Assembly (NCBI RefSeq): GCF_005889715.1
Contig: NZ_VCKW01000003.1
Location: 1 to 64,000, forward strand
Reading direction: 5' to 3'
Length of the DNA stretch: 64,000 nt
Source of the DNA: Actinomadura soli
Lineage (GTDB): Bacteria > Actinomycetota > Actinomycetes > Streptosporangiales > Streptosporangiaceae
In this document: piece by piece, positions 20,337 through 28,675 of the stretch
Layout: every line of letters begins with the position of its first letter
Numbering within the stretch: position 1 is the stretch's first letter
Notes under the pieces: generated by a model
What the model saw: the letters and a program-made list of their open reading frames with translations, nothing else
Database searches by the model: none
What the model was told of the DNA's origin: nothing
Made by a program: the position numbers and the translations under genes

Positions 20337-20760
20337 CAGAGGATCTTGCCCTTCTTGCTTACGAGTCCCGCGCGCCGCAAGGCATTCTTCATTTCATCTC
20401 TCAGGTCGTCCCAGTTGCGGACGTGACCATGATATTCTTTCCCATAGGGATGGGTCTTGTCCAGGACGACGATCTCGCCGTTCTCCTTGTCCACGCCCAC
20501 CCGCCGGTCAGACCTCGGGACATATCCCCGACTGACCTGTGCAGGGCGGAAAAGCCTCTCCACACTGCCTGTGCGGCGGGCGTGTAGGCGGCCACGAACT
20601 TTGCGGCGGCATCGTCCTTTCCAGGGTTGCCGGCCATACCCTCGGCGGCGTCCAATTCTCCGGACAGGGTTGTCCAGGTGTTTCCGACGCGGTTCTGCCC
20701 TGCGGCGACGTGTTTGGCGGATCGGTGCACCAGTTCTGTGTCGATCGTGACCCAGGTCAC
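20336..20760 (-). pseudogene. Frameshifted ESX/WXG-type polymorphic toxin (N-terminal export domain plus C-terminal toxin tip)
   Basis: Two overlapping frames read as pieces of one protein. Frame 1 starts at the GTG at 20760 (GTGA overlap with the WXG100 gene) and encodes a helical ESX-secretion-like head (VTIDTELVHRSAKHVAAGQN, AVWRGFSALHRSVGDMSRGL) before turning to junk. Frame 2 (open from 20563) encodes a compact C-terminal domain with VDKENGEIVVLDKTHPYG and YHGHVRNWDDLRDEMKNAL, ending KKGKIL at 20336. The switch point lies around 20500-20535. The usual long linker is missing, so an internal deletion probably joined head and tip out of frame. The toxin activity is unknown; the GHV-W-L-MK-ALR pattern recalls small nuclease-type tips. 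Confidence 0.7.
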
Positions 20761-21047
20761 GACGACCACATCCGCGCGTTTGCTTCGCTGGAACTGCGGA
20801 AGTTTTTGTGTGCCCGGCTTATCGCCTTGTGCATCCGTGCCAGCTCGGCGTGAAGTTCTCGGGCGGAGTCATTCCATTCCGCGCTGGCCTCGCCGTAGGC
20901 GCGCCGGGCGTCATCGTCCCATCGCGCCAACGTCGATTCGAGGTCGACTTCAAGGGAGTCCAGTTCCGCTTCGAACTTCCATAACATCCGCTGGAACAAA
21001 TCTTCGGCTGCCTGAAAGGCGGCGAACTCCGCCCTGATTTCGACCAT
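20757..21047 (-). CDS. WXG100-family (ESAT-6-like) protein
   Basis: A 96-residue two-helix protein with ARWDDDARRAYGEASAEWND, the W-x-x..A..Y turn region of WXG100 proteins (here WDD rather than WXG), flanked by charged heptad-like helices. Such proteins are partners or chaperones for type VII (ESX) substrates. The ATG at 21047 has GAGAGG seven bases upstream. Its stop overlaps the start of the following toxin gene (GTGA). No ESX apparatus genes are in the window, so secretion would rely on a system elsewhere. Confidence 0.85.
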   Translation of the reverse strand: MVEIRAEFAAFQAAEDLFQRMLWKFEAELDSLEVDLESTLARWDDDARRAYGEASAEWNDSARELHAELARMHKAISRAHKNFRSSSEANARMWSS

Positions 21048-21092
21048 GAAACGCCTCTCGTGCGCGGAAACGAGATGCAAGGTGGTGATCAA

Positions 21093-21121
21093 TCTAACTA
21101 TATATAGAAGGAAGAGTCAAG
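21093..21121 (-). promoter_or_regulatory. Sigma-70-like promoter of the WXG/toxin/immunity operon
   Basis: On the minus strand TTGACT (21116-21121) is followed by a 17-base AT-rich spacer and TTAGAT (21093-21098), about 45 bases before the WXG100 start. The AT content (TATATATAG) is striking for this genome. Confidence 0.65.
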
Positions 21122-21238
21122 GGGATCGTGCTGGAGGCGAGCGGTGATGTGATGACGTGCCCAGGGGGCGCTTCAGACGCCTGTGCTGAAGTCGCTGGGG
21201 TTGCATGAACGTGGCCGTAAGGGACTCAAGGATCCGGG

Positions 21239-21320
21239 GCTGGACGGTATGGCCGGTAACCCGCGTTCGGGAGATGGTGAGGGCCTCGCACCGTGGTCAG
21301 GTGTGAGGCCCTTGGTATGG
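21239..21320. repeat. ~80-bp direct repeat, copy B, with terminator hairpin
   Basis: Imperfect copy of 19924-20006. The hairpin GGGCCTCGCACC (21281-21292) pairs with GGTGTGAGGCCC (21300-21311). On the minus strand the last codons read like the immunity gene end (QGPHT then stop), so this looks like the 3' remnant of a second immunity gene with its terminator. No other gene is supported in 21122-21384. Confidence 0.8.
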
Positions 21321-21384
21321 CTGCGTGGCGGGTGGTCTTATGGGAGCCCGCGAGGAGAAGTGGGAGGTCAGGGGAGGGGTGGGA

Positions 21385-21756
21385 TTACCAGGCCGACTCG
21401 GCGCTTAGGCCCTCGGCTGGGAGGGAGTCCTTGTATGCGCCGCGTGAGAGGTTGACGAGAAGTTCGCCGGTGCAGCCCTTGCCCGTGTAGATGACCAGGA
21501 TGACGTCAATGCCGCCGCCGTACGGGAACGTGTTGGCGCCGGAGCGGATCGGGAACGGTGTGTCGAAGCATCCGCCGCCCGGCCGGAACGTCGTTACCTT
21601 GCCCTTGAAGTCGCTTTCCGACCAGGCGCACAGCGAGTGCTTCGGGCAGTCGGGGAAATCGTTTGGGGTCGTCGCCGATGCGGGTGACGCGGAGAGCGCT
21701 GTCGCGGACGCCGCCAATGCCAGTGCTAACGCGGCTCGCCCTAATGATCGCTTCAT
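21385..21756 (-). CDS. Secreted peptidase-inhibitor family I36-like protein
   Basis: Exported small protein of 123 residues. A Sec signal peptide (MKRSLGRAALALALAASATA, cleavage near ASPASA-T) is followed by a cysteine-containing beta-gamma-crystallin/I36-like domain (CPKHSLCAWSESDFKGKVTTF; four cysteines in all). ATG 21756 has GGAG nine bases upstream; the longer frame to 21801 would mask the signal peptide. Homologues are annotated as peptidase inhibitor I36 or SMPI-like proteins; the target protease is unknown. Confidence 0.85.
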   Translation of the reverse strand: MKRSLGRAALALALAASATALSASPASATTPNDFPDCPKHSLCAWSESDFKGKVTTFRPGGGCFDTPFPIRSGANTFPYGGGIDVILVIYTGKGCTGELLVNLSRGAYKDSLPAEGLSAESAW

Positions 21757-21936
21757 GGGGGTGCACTCCTTTGGTGAGTGTGGCGTGCCCCACATGATCA
21801 CCGCGGGCGGCGAAACAGTCCAGGGGGAGATCGACCTTTCCGGAAGCGGACGAGGTCTTCTCGACGCCCGGCCGGCCCGGCTGCCGGCGTCGCGGCCGGT
21901 CGGCCGGGTTTCCCAAGTCGGCGGGGAGTGAGCGGC

Positions 21937-22311
21937 CTACTCCGGGGCCTGGATTTCTTGGACGTTCCAGCCATTGCCGTCCGGGTCCTTGAAATAGACG
22001 AAGCGGCCCCAGGGGAAGTCGTGGACGTCGCTGACCTGGACGCCGCGGGACGCGAGTTCGGCGCGGGCGGCGTCGGCGTCGGCGACGACCAGTTGCAGGC
22101 CGTGGAGGGTGCCCGGGGCCATCTCGGCGCCGAGGCCGGTGCCGATGGCGATCGAGCACGCCGAGCCGGGCGGGGTCAGCTGGACGAAGCGGATCTCGTC
22201 GCTCACCCGGTGGTCGTGGTCGGCGTTGAAGCCGACCTGTTCGGTGTAGAAGGCTTTCGCGCGGTCGATGTCCGAGACCGGTACCGCGACCAGTTCGAGT
22301 TTGAAGTCCAT
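21937..22311 (-). CDS. VOC-family (glyoxalase/bleomycin-resistance fold) protein
   Basis: Single VOC unit of 124 residues with two beta-alpha-beta-beta-beta halves: KLELVAVPVSDIDRAKAFYT at the start and WGRFVYFKDPDGNGWNVQEI at the end. Metal-binding positions would be the early acidic/His residues and the Glu of VQEI. The family includes dioxygenases, isomerases and drug-binding resistance proteins; the substrate cannot be told. A likely single gene with a 43-base gap to the MFS gene in the same direction. Confidence 0.88.
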   Translation of the reverse strand: MDFKLELVAVPVSDIDRAKAFYTEQVGFNADHDHRVSDEIRFVQLTPPGSACSIAIGTGLGAEMAPGTLHGLQLVVADADAARAELASRGVQVSDVHDFPWGRFVYFKDPDGNGWNVQEIQAPE

Positions 22312-22354
22312 GAGTCCCTTCTATCCCAGAGGTGACATCCGCATACCGGATGAG

Positions 22355-23647
22355 TCAGATGGGTTTGGGTCTTCGGTCCTGAGGTCCATCGGGGGCGCGG
22401 ATGAGGAACGTTCCAGCGATGACCACCAGTCCGGACACGGCGAGGACGAGGCGGGGCGGGACCATGCCGAGCGGGCTCACGTCCCACCGTTCGAGCAGGT
22501 CGGAGGCCGCGCCCGCGAGGAGCGCGGCCAATGCCAGGCCGAAGCGCAGGACGGCGTGGAACGCGGTGAGGGCGAGGTTGCGCCGGTAGCCCTCCAGGCT
22601 CTCCTGCATGTAGGTGATGCCGCCGACGAGCGCGGCGGTGGCGGCGCCGCCGAAGATGACGGCGCCGGCGAACGACCAGGCGATCGACGCGACCGCGCCC
22701 ATCGTGGCGATCGTCAGGCCCTGGAGGGCGGTGGCCGTGCGGATCTGGGTCATCAGGGGCCACCGGCCGTTGCGGACGATGATCAGCCCCGTCATTGCGC
22801 CGACCCCGAACAGCGCCACCAGGACGCCGAACCCGACGGGGCTCGCGTCCAGGACGTCCTTGACGAACACGACGCCGAGCGAGAACAGCGCGCCGAGGCC
22901 GAGCGCGACGACCGCGACGCCGGGCAGGACGCCCCGCACCACGCGGAGCCGCAGCGCGTCGAGGAAGCTCCCTTGCTGCTTCCTCTCCTGTTCGGCGGCC
23001 CATCGTTCCCCGGGCGCAGGGCCGAGGTCGGGAATGGAGCGGATCGCGAAGTAGGACACGAGGTAGGTGAGCGCGTTCAGCCAGAACACCACGACGTAGC
23101 GCCAGTGGCCTTCCCAGCCCGCGTTGTTCGACGCCCAGAGCATCAGCCCGAACAGGCCCGCGCCGACGGGGATCATGCCGTAGGACGTCGCCATCGTGAT
23201 GCCGTTGGCCACTTCGAGGGTGCCGGTGTCGTGCTCGCGTCCGTGCTTCTTCTCGTCGCGGTCCTCGATGAGGTACGGGATGGAGGCGTCCCGGGCGGGG
23301 AGGAAGCACAGGCCGACGACCTCGATGGCGAAGGCCCAGAAGTACACCCACCACAGCCATGGGAGGACGGGCAGCGCCACCGCCATCCCCAAACGGATCA
23401 GGTCGGACGTCAGCATGACGGAGCGGCGCCGCCACCGGGTGACGACCCGGGCCGCGACCGGCGCGCCGAGGGCCGAGGGGAGCAGGCGCAGGACGAGGAC
23501 GCCGCCCACCGCCGTCGTGGATCCGCTCAGCTCCAGCACGAAGTACATGAGGGCGAGCGTCCCCATCCAGTCCCCTAAGGAGGAGACCGTCTGGCCCACC
23601 ATGAGCCGCCGGAAGTCGCGGCGGTTCAGCTGCTCCTTGAGTCCCAT
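22355..23647 (-). CDS. MFS transporter, DHA3/macrolide-efflux-like
   Basis: Membrane transporter of about 430 residues with some 10-12 predicted helices. The N-terminal NRRDFRRLMVGQTVSSLGDW motif and the RRRSVMLTSDLIR loop are typical of the DHA3 group, which contains multidrug and macrolide efflux proteins and several poorly understood actinobacterial members. Start ATG 23647 (MGLKEQLNRRD); it overlaps the end of the glycosyltransferase by 22 bases, so the two are likely co-translated. The pairing suggests lipid or glycoconjugate handling, but this is inference. Confidence 0.9.
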   Translation of the reverse strand: MGLKEQLNRRDFRRLMVGQTVSSLGDWMGTLALMYFVLELSGSTTAVGGVLVLRLLPSALGAPVAARVVTRWRRRSVMLTSDLIRLGMAVALPVLPWLWWVYFWAFAIEVVGLCFLPARDASIPYLIEDRDEKKHGREHDTGTLEVANGITMATSYGMIPVGAGLFGLMLWASNNAGWEGHWRYVVVFWLNALTYLVSYFAIRSIPDLGPAPGERWAAEQERKQQGSFLDALRLRVVRGVLPGVAVVALGLGALFSLGVVFVKDVLDASPVGFGVLVALFGVGAMTGLIIVRNGRWPLMTQIRTATALQGLTIATMGAVASIAWSFAGAVIFGGAATAALVGGITYMQESLEGYRRNLALTAFHAVLRFGLALAALLAGAASDLLERWDVSPLGMVPPRLVLAVSGLVVIAGTFLIRAPDGPQDRRPKPI

Positions 23648-24837
23648 GCGGGCTCGACCCCCCGTACCGCGTCCCGAAGCCGCACGTCCCGCCGGTCCGG
23701 TCCGGCTTCGGGGGAGGCTTCTGCGACGGGGGCGCCGCGGAGGAGGGCGGCGAGGCGGGCGGCCGCCCGGTCCCAGGTCCACTTCTCGCACACCCAGCGG
23801 CGGCCGTTCTCGCCCATGAAGCGGGCCCGGCCCGGGTCCGCGAGCAGCTCGTGCAGGACGCCCGCGAGACCGTCGGTGCGGGACGCGTCGACCAGGACGC
23901 CGGTGCGCCCGTCGATGAGGGACTCGGGGCTGCCTCCGGACCGTCCGACCACGACCGGCAGGCCCGCCGCCGACGCCTCCAGGACCGACAGGCCGAGCCC
24001 CTCGACCTGGAGCCCGCCGCGAGTGTCCCGGCACGGCAGGACGAACACGTCCGCGGCGGCGTAGTAGCGGGGGAGGTCCGCGGCGGAGACCGTGCCGGGG
24101 AGGGTGACGGTGCCGGGGGCCGTCCGCGCCGCCCGGTCGGTCAGGTGGCTGCGCGTGGGGCCGTCCCCGACGATGACCAGCCGCGCGTCCGGATGCCGCC
24201 GGACGACGTCGGGCCACGCGTCCAGCAGCAGGTCATGGCCCTTGCGGCGGACCAGCCGGGACACGCTGAGGACGACCGGCCCCTGCCCGAGGCCGTGCCG
24301 CCGCCGCACCGCCCGGCCGTCCAGCCCGGGACGGAACCGGACGGCGTCGACGGCCCCGGCGAGCTGGACCAGCCGCGTCCGGTCGCCGAGGGCCGCCGCG
24401 ATCTCGCCGCGCGTCCCCATGCTGAGGAAGGTGAGCGCGTCGAAGGCCGGGGCCACGGCGCGCAGCGCGGCGCGGGTGGGCGCGCAGCGGAACCAGCCGA
24501 GCTCCTGGCCGTGCGTGGAGCCGATCAGCCGGTGCACGCCCGCCGCCCTGACCAGCGGCGCGTACATGGCGAAGGGCGCGGCGGCGGTGATCCAGCCGAC
24601 GTCGGCGCCGTGCCGCGCCGCGAGCCGCCGCAGCCCGCGGAACAGCAGGTAGGCGTGCCGGCGGACGACCGGGAAGTCGAGCCGGGCGTCGAAGCGGGCG
24701 GCCCCGGGCCATGCGGGCGCGACCACGAGCAGCCGGTCGGCGGGGAGGCGGCGCACCAGTTCCCAGGTGAACGTCTGCACCCCGCCGGGCTCGGGTGGGA
24801 AGTGCCCGGTGATCACGAGAGTCCGGGGTATGTCCAT
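23626..24837 (-). CDS. GT4-family glycosyltransferase (PimB-like)
   Basis: GT-B fold retaining glycosyltransferase of about 403 residues. The N-terminal acceptor domain contains TLVITGHFPPEPGGVQTF, and the donor-binding half has VLSVSRLVRRKGHDLLLDA, VIVGDGPTRSHL and the E-x7-E motif in EGLGLSVLEA. Actinobacterial relatives mannosylate phosphatidylinositol lipids or build exopolysaccharide; the exact acceptor is unknown. ATG 24837 (MDIPRTLVITGH) is chosen because homologous sequence begins there. First gene of an operon with the MFS transporter. Confidence 0.9.
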   Translation of the reverse strand: MDIPRTLVITGHFPPEPGGVQTFTWELVRRLPADRLLVVAPAWPGAARFDARLDFPVVRRHAYLLFRGLRRLAARHGADVGWITAAAPFAMYAPLVRAAGVHRLIGSTHGQELGWFRCAPTRAALRAVAPAFDALTFLSMGTRGEIAAALGDRTRLVQLAGAVDAVRFRPGLDGRAVRRRHGLGQGPVVLSVSRLVRRKGHDLLLDAWPDVVRRHPDARLVIVGDGPTRSHLTDRAARTAPGTVTLPGTVSAADLPRYYAAADVFVLPCRDTRGGLQVEGLGLSVLEASAAGLPVVVGRSGGSPESLIDGRTGVLVDASRTDGLAGVLHELLADPGRARFMGENGRRWVCEKWTWDRAAARLAALLRGAPVAEASPEAGPDRRDVRLRDAVRGVEPAWDSRSS

Positions 24838-25078
24838 GGGGATCCGCTTCCCCGGGAGCGCGACACCATTCACCGGCATCGTCCACCCGGCGTGTCCCAA
24901 GGGTGCGGCGTCACCTGCGCCTCCACGCCGCGCGGCGCCGTGCCAGGTCCCGCGCGACGCCGCACCGGGTCCGGTGCCACCCACACCGGACCCGGTCGCT
25001 CCCTTGACCTGCCCTCATCCCGGATGAGCGGACGGGAAAGGATCACTCCCACGGGGAAGGGATCACCCCACGCGCACT

Positions 25079-25107
25079 AGCGAATCACGCTCGACCGGCA
25101 TAGTCAA
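25079..25107 (-). promoter_or_regulatory. Candidate promoter of the glycosyltransferase/MFS operon
   Basis: Minus-strand TTGACT (25102-25107), a 17-base spacer, then TTCGCT (25079-25084). The -35 box is good and the -10 box weak. It sits in an AT-richer patch about 240 bases before the glycosyltransferase start. The rest of 24838-25132 shows no gene. Confidence 0.35.
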
Positions 25108-25132
25108 CTATTTCTACTTCTATGGTAGGAAA

Positions 25133-26026
25133 TCACTCTCCGACGTGGGTGAGCTTGTCCGGGTTGGCGACGGCGTAGATGCCGCGGACGCGGTCGCCGT
25201 CCCCGTCCAGGTCCAGGACCATGACCGCGAACGGGGCGTCCGCGTCGAACAGCACCGCGGACGGGTCGCCGTTGACCGTCCGGTACCGGATCTCGAACCG
25301 GTCGGCCTCCTCCCGGCGCGCGGTGCCGCTGATCACGCGCGCCACCCGGTCGCGGCCGTGGATCGGGCGCAGCGGACCGCGCCTGCCGCCCGCGTCCCGC
25401 CACAGCGTCACGTCCGGGGCCATGAGCTCCAGCAGCGCCGCGAGGTCGCCGCCGAGGGCCGCCTTCAGGAAGCGCTCGGTCACCTGCCGCTGCACCAGCG
25501 GATCGGCCTGGTAGCGGGGCCGCCGGGCCTGGACGTGCTCGCGCGCCCGGTGGGCGAGCTGCCGCACGGCGGACGGGCTCCGGTCCAGGATCGGGGCGAT
25601 CTCCGTGTGCGCGTACCCGAACACCTCGTGCAGGACGAACACGGCCCGCTCCAGCGGCGTCAGCGTCTCCAGGACGACGAGCAGCGCCATCGACACCGCC
25701 TCCGTCCGCTCGGCGGACTCGCCCGCGTCCGCGCGGCTCACCAGCGGCTCGGGCAGCCACGGCCCCACGTACGTCTCGCGGCGGCGGCTGATGTCGGCCT
25801 GCCGGGCGAGGGCGGTGTTCACCGCGATCCGCACCAGGTAGGCGCGGGGGTTCTCGATGTCGTCCCCGCCGCCGCCGTGCCGCGCCGCCCACCGCAGCCA
25901 CGTGTCCTGCAGGACGTCCTCGGTGTCGGCGACGCCGCCGAGCAGGTTGTAGACGACCGAGAACAGCAGCTCCCGATGGTCGGCGAACACCCGCGTCGCG
26001 GCGTCCTCGGTGGTGCCCTCCGGCAT
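25133..26026 (-). CDS. ECF41/SigJ-type RNA polymerase sigma factor with SnoaL-like C-terminal domain
   Basis: Extracytoplasmic-function sigma factor of 297 residues. Region 2 (FADHRELLFSVVYNLLGGVADTED) and region 4 (LTPLERAVFVLHEVFGYAHTEIA) are followed by a ~110-residue SnoaL-like domain (LMAPDVTLWRDAGGRRGP; YAVANPDKL). ECF41 factors lack an anti-sigma partner and are controlled by this fused domain. ATG 26026 has GGGAGG seven bases upstream. It is divergent from a DHA2 exporter gene that carries a matching promoter, the usual arrangement of an ECF41 target next door. Confidence 0.93.
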   Translation of the reverse strand: MPEGTTEDAATRVFADHRELLFSVVYNLLGGVADTEDVLQDTWLRWAARHGGGGDDIENPRAYLVRIAVNTALARQADISRRRETYVGPWLPEPLVSRADAGESAERTEAVSMALLVVLETLTPLERAVFVLHEVFGYAHTEIAPILDRSPSAVRQLAHRAREHVQARRPRYQADPLVQRQVTERFLKAALGGDLAALLELMAPDVTLWRDAGGRRGPLRPIHGRDRVARVISGTARREEADRFEIRYRTVNGDPSAVLFDADAPFAVMVLDLDGDGDRVRGIYAVANPDKLTHVGE

Positions 26027-26125
26027 GGTCGGACCTCCCGTCCTCTCCACCTGAGAGGGACGCGGCCACCCGGAATGTGACATGGCGCGCCGGAATGTGA
26101 TGTGGGCCTCATCCGCGGGCGGTCG

Positions 26126-26152
26126 TGTCACATTACGGCGCGCCGATCCGCT
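26126..26152 (+). promoter_or_regulatory. ECF41-type promoter of the DHA2 exporter gene
   Basis: TGTCACA at 26126-26132, sixteen bases, then CGCT at 26149-26152. The ECF41 target pattern I recall is TGTCACA-N16-CGTC. Two further GAATGTGA (reverse TCACATTC) elements at 26073 and 26092 face the sigma gene; one shows TGTCACA-N13-CGTC on the minus strand, so autoregulation is possible though the spacing is off. Confidence 0.55.
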
Positions 26153-26186
26153 CATGGGACGCGACAAATCCGACTCGGAGGTCTTC

Positions 26187-27650
26187 ATGACGGACACCAC
26201 GTCCTTCCTCGCCACGAGGCGCGGCAAGCTGACACTGACGCTGCTGTGCTCCATCGCGTTCCTGGACTTCATCGACGCCTCGATCGTCAACGTGGCGCTG
26301 CCCGCGGTCAGGCAGGACCTGGACTTCTCCGTCCAGGACCTGCAGTGGGTGCCGAGCGGCTACCTGCTCACCTACGGCGGGTTCATGCTGCTCGGCGGGC
26401 GCCTCGCCGACCTGCTCGGCCGCCGCCGCGTCGTCCTCGTCGGGACGGTGCTCTTCTCGCTGTCGTCCCTGGTCGGCGGCCTGGCGGTCAACTCCGGAAT
26501 GCTGGTCGGGGCGCGGCTCGCGCAGGGCGCCGGGGCCGCGCTGATGCTGCCCGGGACGCTCTCGATCCTCACGACGATGTTCAAGGAGGGCGGCGACCGC
26601 GCCAAGGCACTCGGCGTCTGGGGCGGGGTCGCGGGCGGCGCGAACGCGGCCGGCGTCCTGCTCGGCGGGCTGCTCACCGACGGGCCGGGATGGCGCTGGG
26701 TGATGCTGGTGAACGTCCCGGTAAGCGTGCTGGTGATCATCGGGCTGTTCCTGCTGGTGGAGGGCGACCGCCGGTCCGCCCGCCTGAAGAGCTTCGACCT
26801 CGGCGGAACGGCCCTGGTCACCGGCGGCATGCTGCTGCTCGTCTTCACCCTCGTGAAGGCCCCCGAGGCCGGCTGGGACTCGGCCCGCACCCTCGGCGGC
26901 CTCGCCGGGACCGCCGCGCTGCTCGCCGCGTTCGCCGTCAACGAGCAACGCCACCGCAGCCCGCTGCTGCCCCTGTCGATCTTCCGCGTCCGGGGCCTCG
27001 CCGTCACCGACGCCGCCTACCTCGTCGCCGTCGCCGGGCTCGCGTCCATGTTCTTCTTCCTCAGCCTCTACATGGTCAACATCCTCGGCTACTCCCCGCT
27101 GAAGACCGGCTCCGCGTACCTGCCGCTGTGCGTCGGCGTCGGGATCGCCGCGGGCATCACCCCGCAGCTGCTCGCCCGCACCGGCACCCGCCCGCTGATC
27201 GTCGGGAGCCTGCTCGTGACGGGCGCGGGCATCTTCTGGCTGTCCAGCATCCCGGTGGACGGCGCGTACCTCACCGACCTGCTGCCGGGCCTGCTGGTCA
27301 CCTCGCTGGGCCTCGGCGTGGTGTTCGTCGCGATCACCACGGCGGCGAACGCGAACGTCCCCGCGGACAAGGCGGGCCTCGCCGCCGCGCTCCTCAACTC
27401 CTCGCAGCAGATCGGCGGCGCGCTCGGCCTGGCGATCTTCTCCGCGGTCGCCACGTCCCGGACGGACGACCTGCTCGCCGAAGAAAGGTCCGTCCCGGAG
27501 GCGCTGACCTCCGGCTTCGCGAGGGCCCTGCTGGTCTGCAGCGTCTTCCTGGCCGTCGCCGCGGTCGTCGCCCTCCGCGCCGCGAACACCCGAGGCGAGG
27601 CGTCCGACGCGGAGACCGTGCAGGCCACCGACCCCGTCCCCGTCAAGTAG
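26187..27650 (+). CDS. DHA2-family (EmrB/QacA) MFS drug exporter
   Basis: Fourteen-helix proton-coupled exporter of 487 residues. Motif C-like GARLAQGAGAALMLPGTLS, motif A GRLADLLGRRRVVLVG and the QWVPSGYLLTYGGFMLLGGR segment mark the DHA2 group. ATG 26187 has CGGAGG six bases upstream; the frame begins earlier but that part covers the promoter. It is controlled, by inference, by the divergent ECF41 sigma factor. Substrate unknown. Confidence 0.93.
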   Translation: MTDTTSFLATRRGKLTLTLLCSIAFLDFIDASIVNVALPAVRQDLDFSVQDLQWVPSGYLLTYGGFMLLGGRLADLLGRRRVVLVGTVLFSLSSLVGGLAVNSGMLVGARLAQGAGAALMLPGTLSILTTMFKEGGDRAKALGVWGGVAGGANAAGVLLGGLLTDGPGWRWVMLVNVPVSVLVIIGLFLLVEGDRRSARLKSFDLGGTALVTGGMLLLVFTLVKAPEAGWDSARTLGGLAGTAALLAAFAVNEQRHRSPLLPLSIFRVRGLAVTDAAYLVAVAGLASMFFFLSLYMVNILGYSPLKTGSAYLPLCVGVGIAAGITPQLLARTGTRPLIVGSLLVTGAGIFWLSSIPVDGAYLTDLLPGLLVTSLGLGVVFVAITTAANANVPADKAGLAAALLNSSQQIGGALGLAIFSAVATSRTDDLLAEERSVPEALTSGFARALLVCSVFLAVAAVVALRAANTRGEASDAETVQATDPVPVK

Positions 27651-27713
27651 GGCGCGGGACGTCACCACACCACGAAGGCACTCATGCCAGGTGCAGGGAC
27701 GGACGGCGCGGGG

Positions 27714-28670
27714 TCACTGGATGACGACGGTGTCGCCGCGGGCGGCCTTGTCGGCCGTCCAGCCGTCGTGGCCCGCGTCGGCCTGCCAGTGGCGGCCCGC
27801 GTAGCGGACCTCGGTGAGGCCGTAGGCCTGCGCGTGCGTCACCGCCCACGCCGCCACCGCCCAGCCCGCCCGCGCGTTCGTGACCTTCACCGCGTTCCAG
27901 GAGCCGGGGCTCGAGGCCGCGCCCGTCGTGAGCGGGCTCGGGCCGCCGACGCGGAGCCTGCTCCCGAACGCGCGCCGCATCTCGCGGATCGCGTCCGGGC
28001 GGCGGGACGCGGTCCGCTTGCCGGGCGGGTACCAGCAGCGCGCCGTGGCCGCCTCGCGTCCGGTGAACGCCGCGGCGAGGAGCACGCCGTCGTCCTCGTG
28101 CTGGGCGTAGGCGCGGCCGTCCGCGCTGCGCTGCACGCGCTGCGCCGCGTCGTGCAGGTCGCGGTCCAGGTAGCCCTTCACCTTGACCAGCGCGTTGAAG
28201 AACTTCGTGGTGGACTCGACGGGGTCGCGGAGCTTGTGCGGAGGGCCCCAGCCCTGCGACGGGCGCTGCTGGAACATGCCGACCGAGTCGCGGTCGCCGC
28301 CCGGCAGGTTGCGGATGTGGGACTCCTGGATCGCGGTCGCGTAGGCGATCACCGAGGCCCGCTCGGGCAGCTGCTTGCGGAACGCGACCGCGGCGATCGT
28401 GGCGGCGTTGGCGCCCTGCTCCAGGTCGAGCGGCATCTTGCCCGCCCTCGTGCTCACCTCGCAGCCGGTGCCGTGCAGGTAGGGGCGGGCCTTGTGGAAC
28501 AGCGCGTAGGCGCCCGCGCCGAGCAGCACCACGACGACGGTCACGCCCACCGCCCAGCGCCGCCCGCGGCGGCGTCCACCGTGGTCAGGCCCCTCTTCGG
28601 GACCCGCCTTCTCCCTCGCCCAAACAGCCACGCGTTGAAGGTACCGGGAGACGGCCACCAGTAAGCTCAT
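27714..28670 (-). CDS. Membrane-anchored lysozyme-fold protein (often named heavy metal transporter in actinomycetes)
   Basis: A 318-residue protein with an N-terminal cytoplasmic tail, one membrane helix (RRWAVGVTVVVVLLGAGAYAL, about residues 37-57) and an extracytoplasmic lysozyme-like domain with AYATAIQESHIRNLPGG and SVGMFQQRPSQGWG, the catalytic-Glu and substrate-cleft signatures of transglycosylase-type proteins. The heavy-metal-transporter name used for relatives has no support in this sequence. Its start lies only five bases from the start of dapD on the other strand, so the two promoters overlap the neighbouring coding region or the true start is further in. Confidence 0.8.
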   Translation of the reverse strand: MSLLVAVSRYLQRVAVWAREKAGPEEGPDHGGRRRGRRWAVGVTVVVVLLGAGAYALFHKARPYLHGTGCEVSTRAGKMPLDLEQGANAATIAAVAFRKQLPERASVIAYATAIQESHIRNLPGGDRDSVGMFQQRPSQGWGPPHKLRDPVESTTKFFNALVKVKGYLDRDLHDAAQRVQRSADGRAYAQHEDDGVLLAAAFTGREAATARCWYPPGKRTASRRPDAIREMRRAFGSRLRVGGPSPLTTGAASSPGSWNAVKVTNARAGWAVAAWAVTHAQAYGLTEVRYAGRHWQADAGHDGWTADKAARGDTVVIQ

Positions 28671-28675
28671 GGCCC

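Noticed and set aside
21183-21455. Plus-strand open frame over repeat copy B
   Set aside because: No ribosome site, composition unlike protein, and it spans a terminator hairpin and the I36 gene end.
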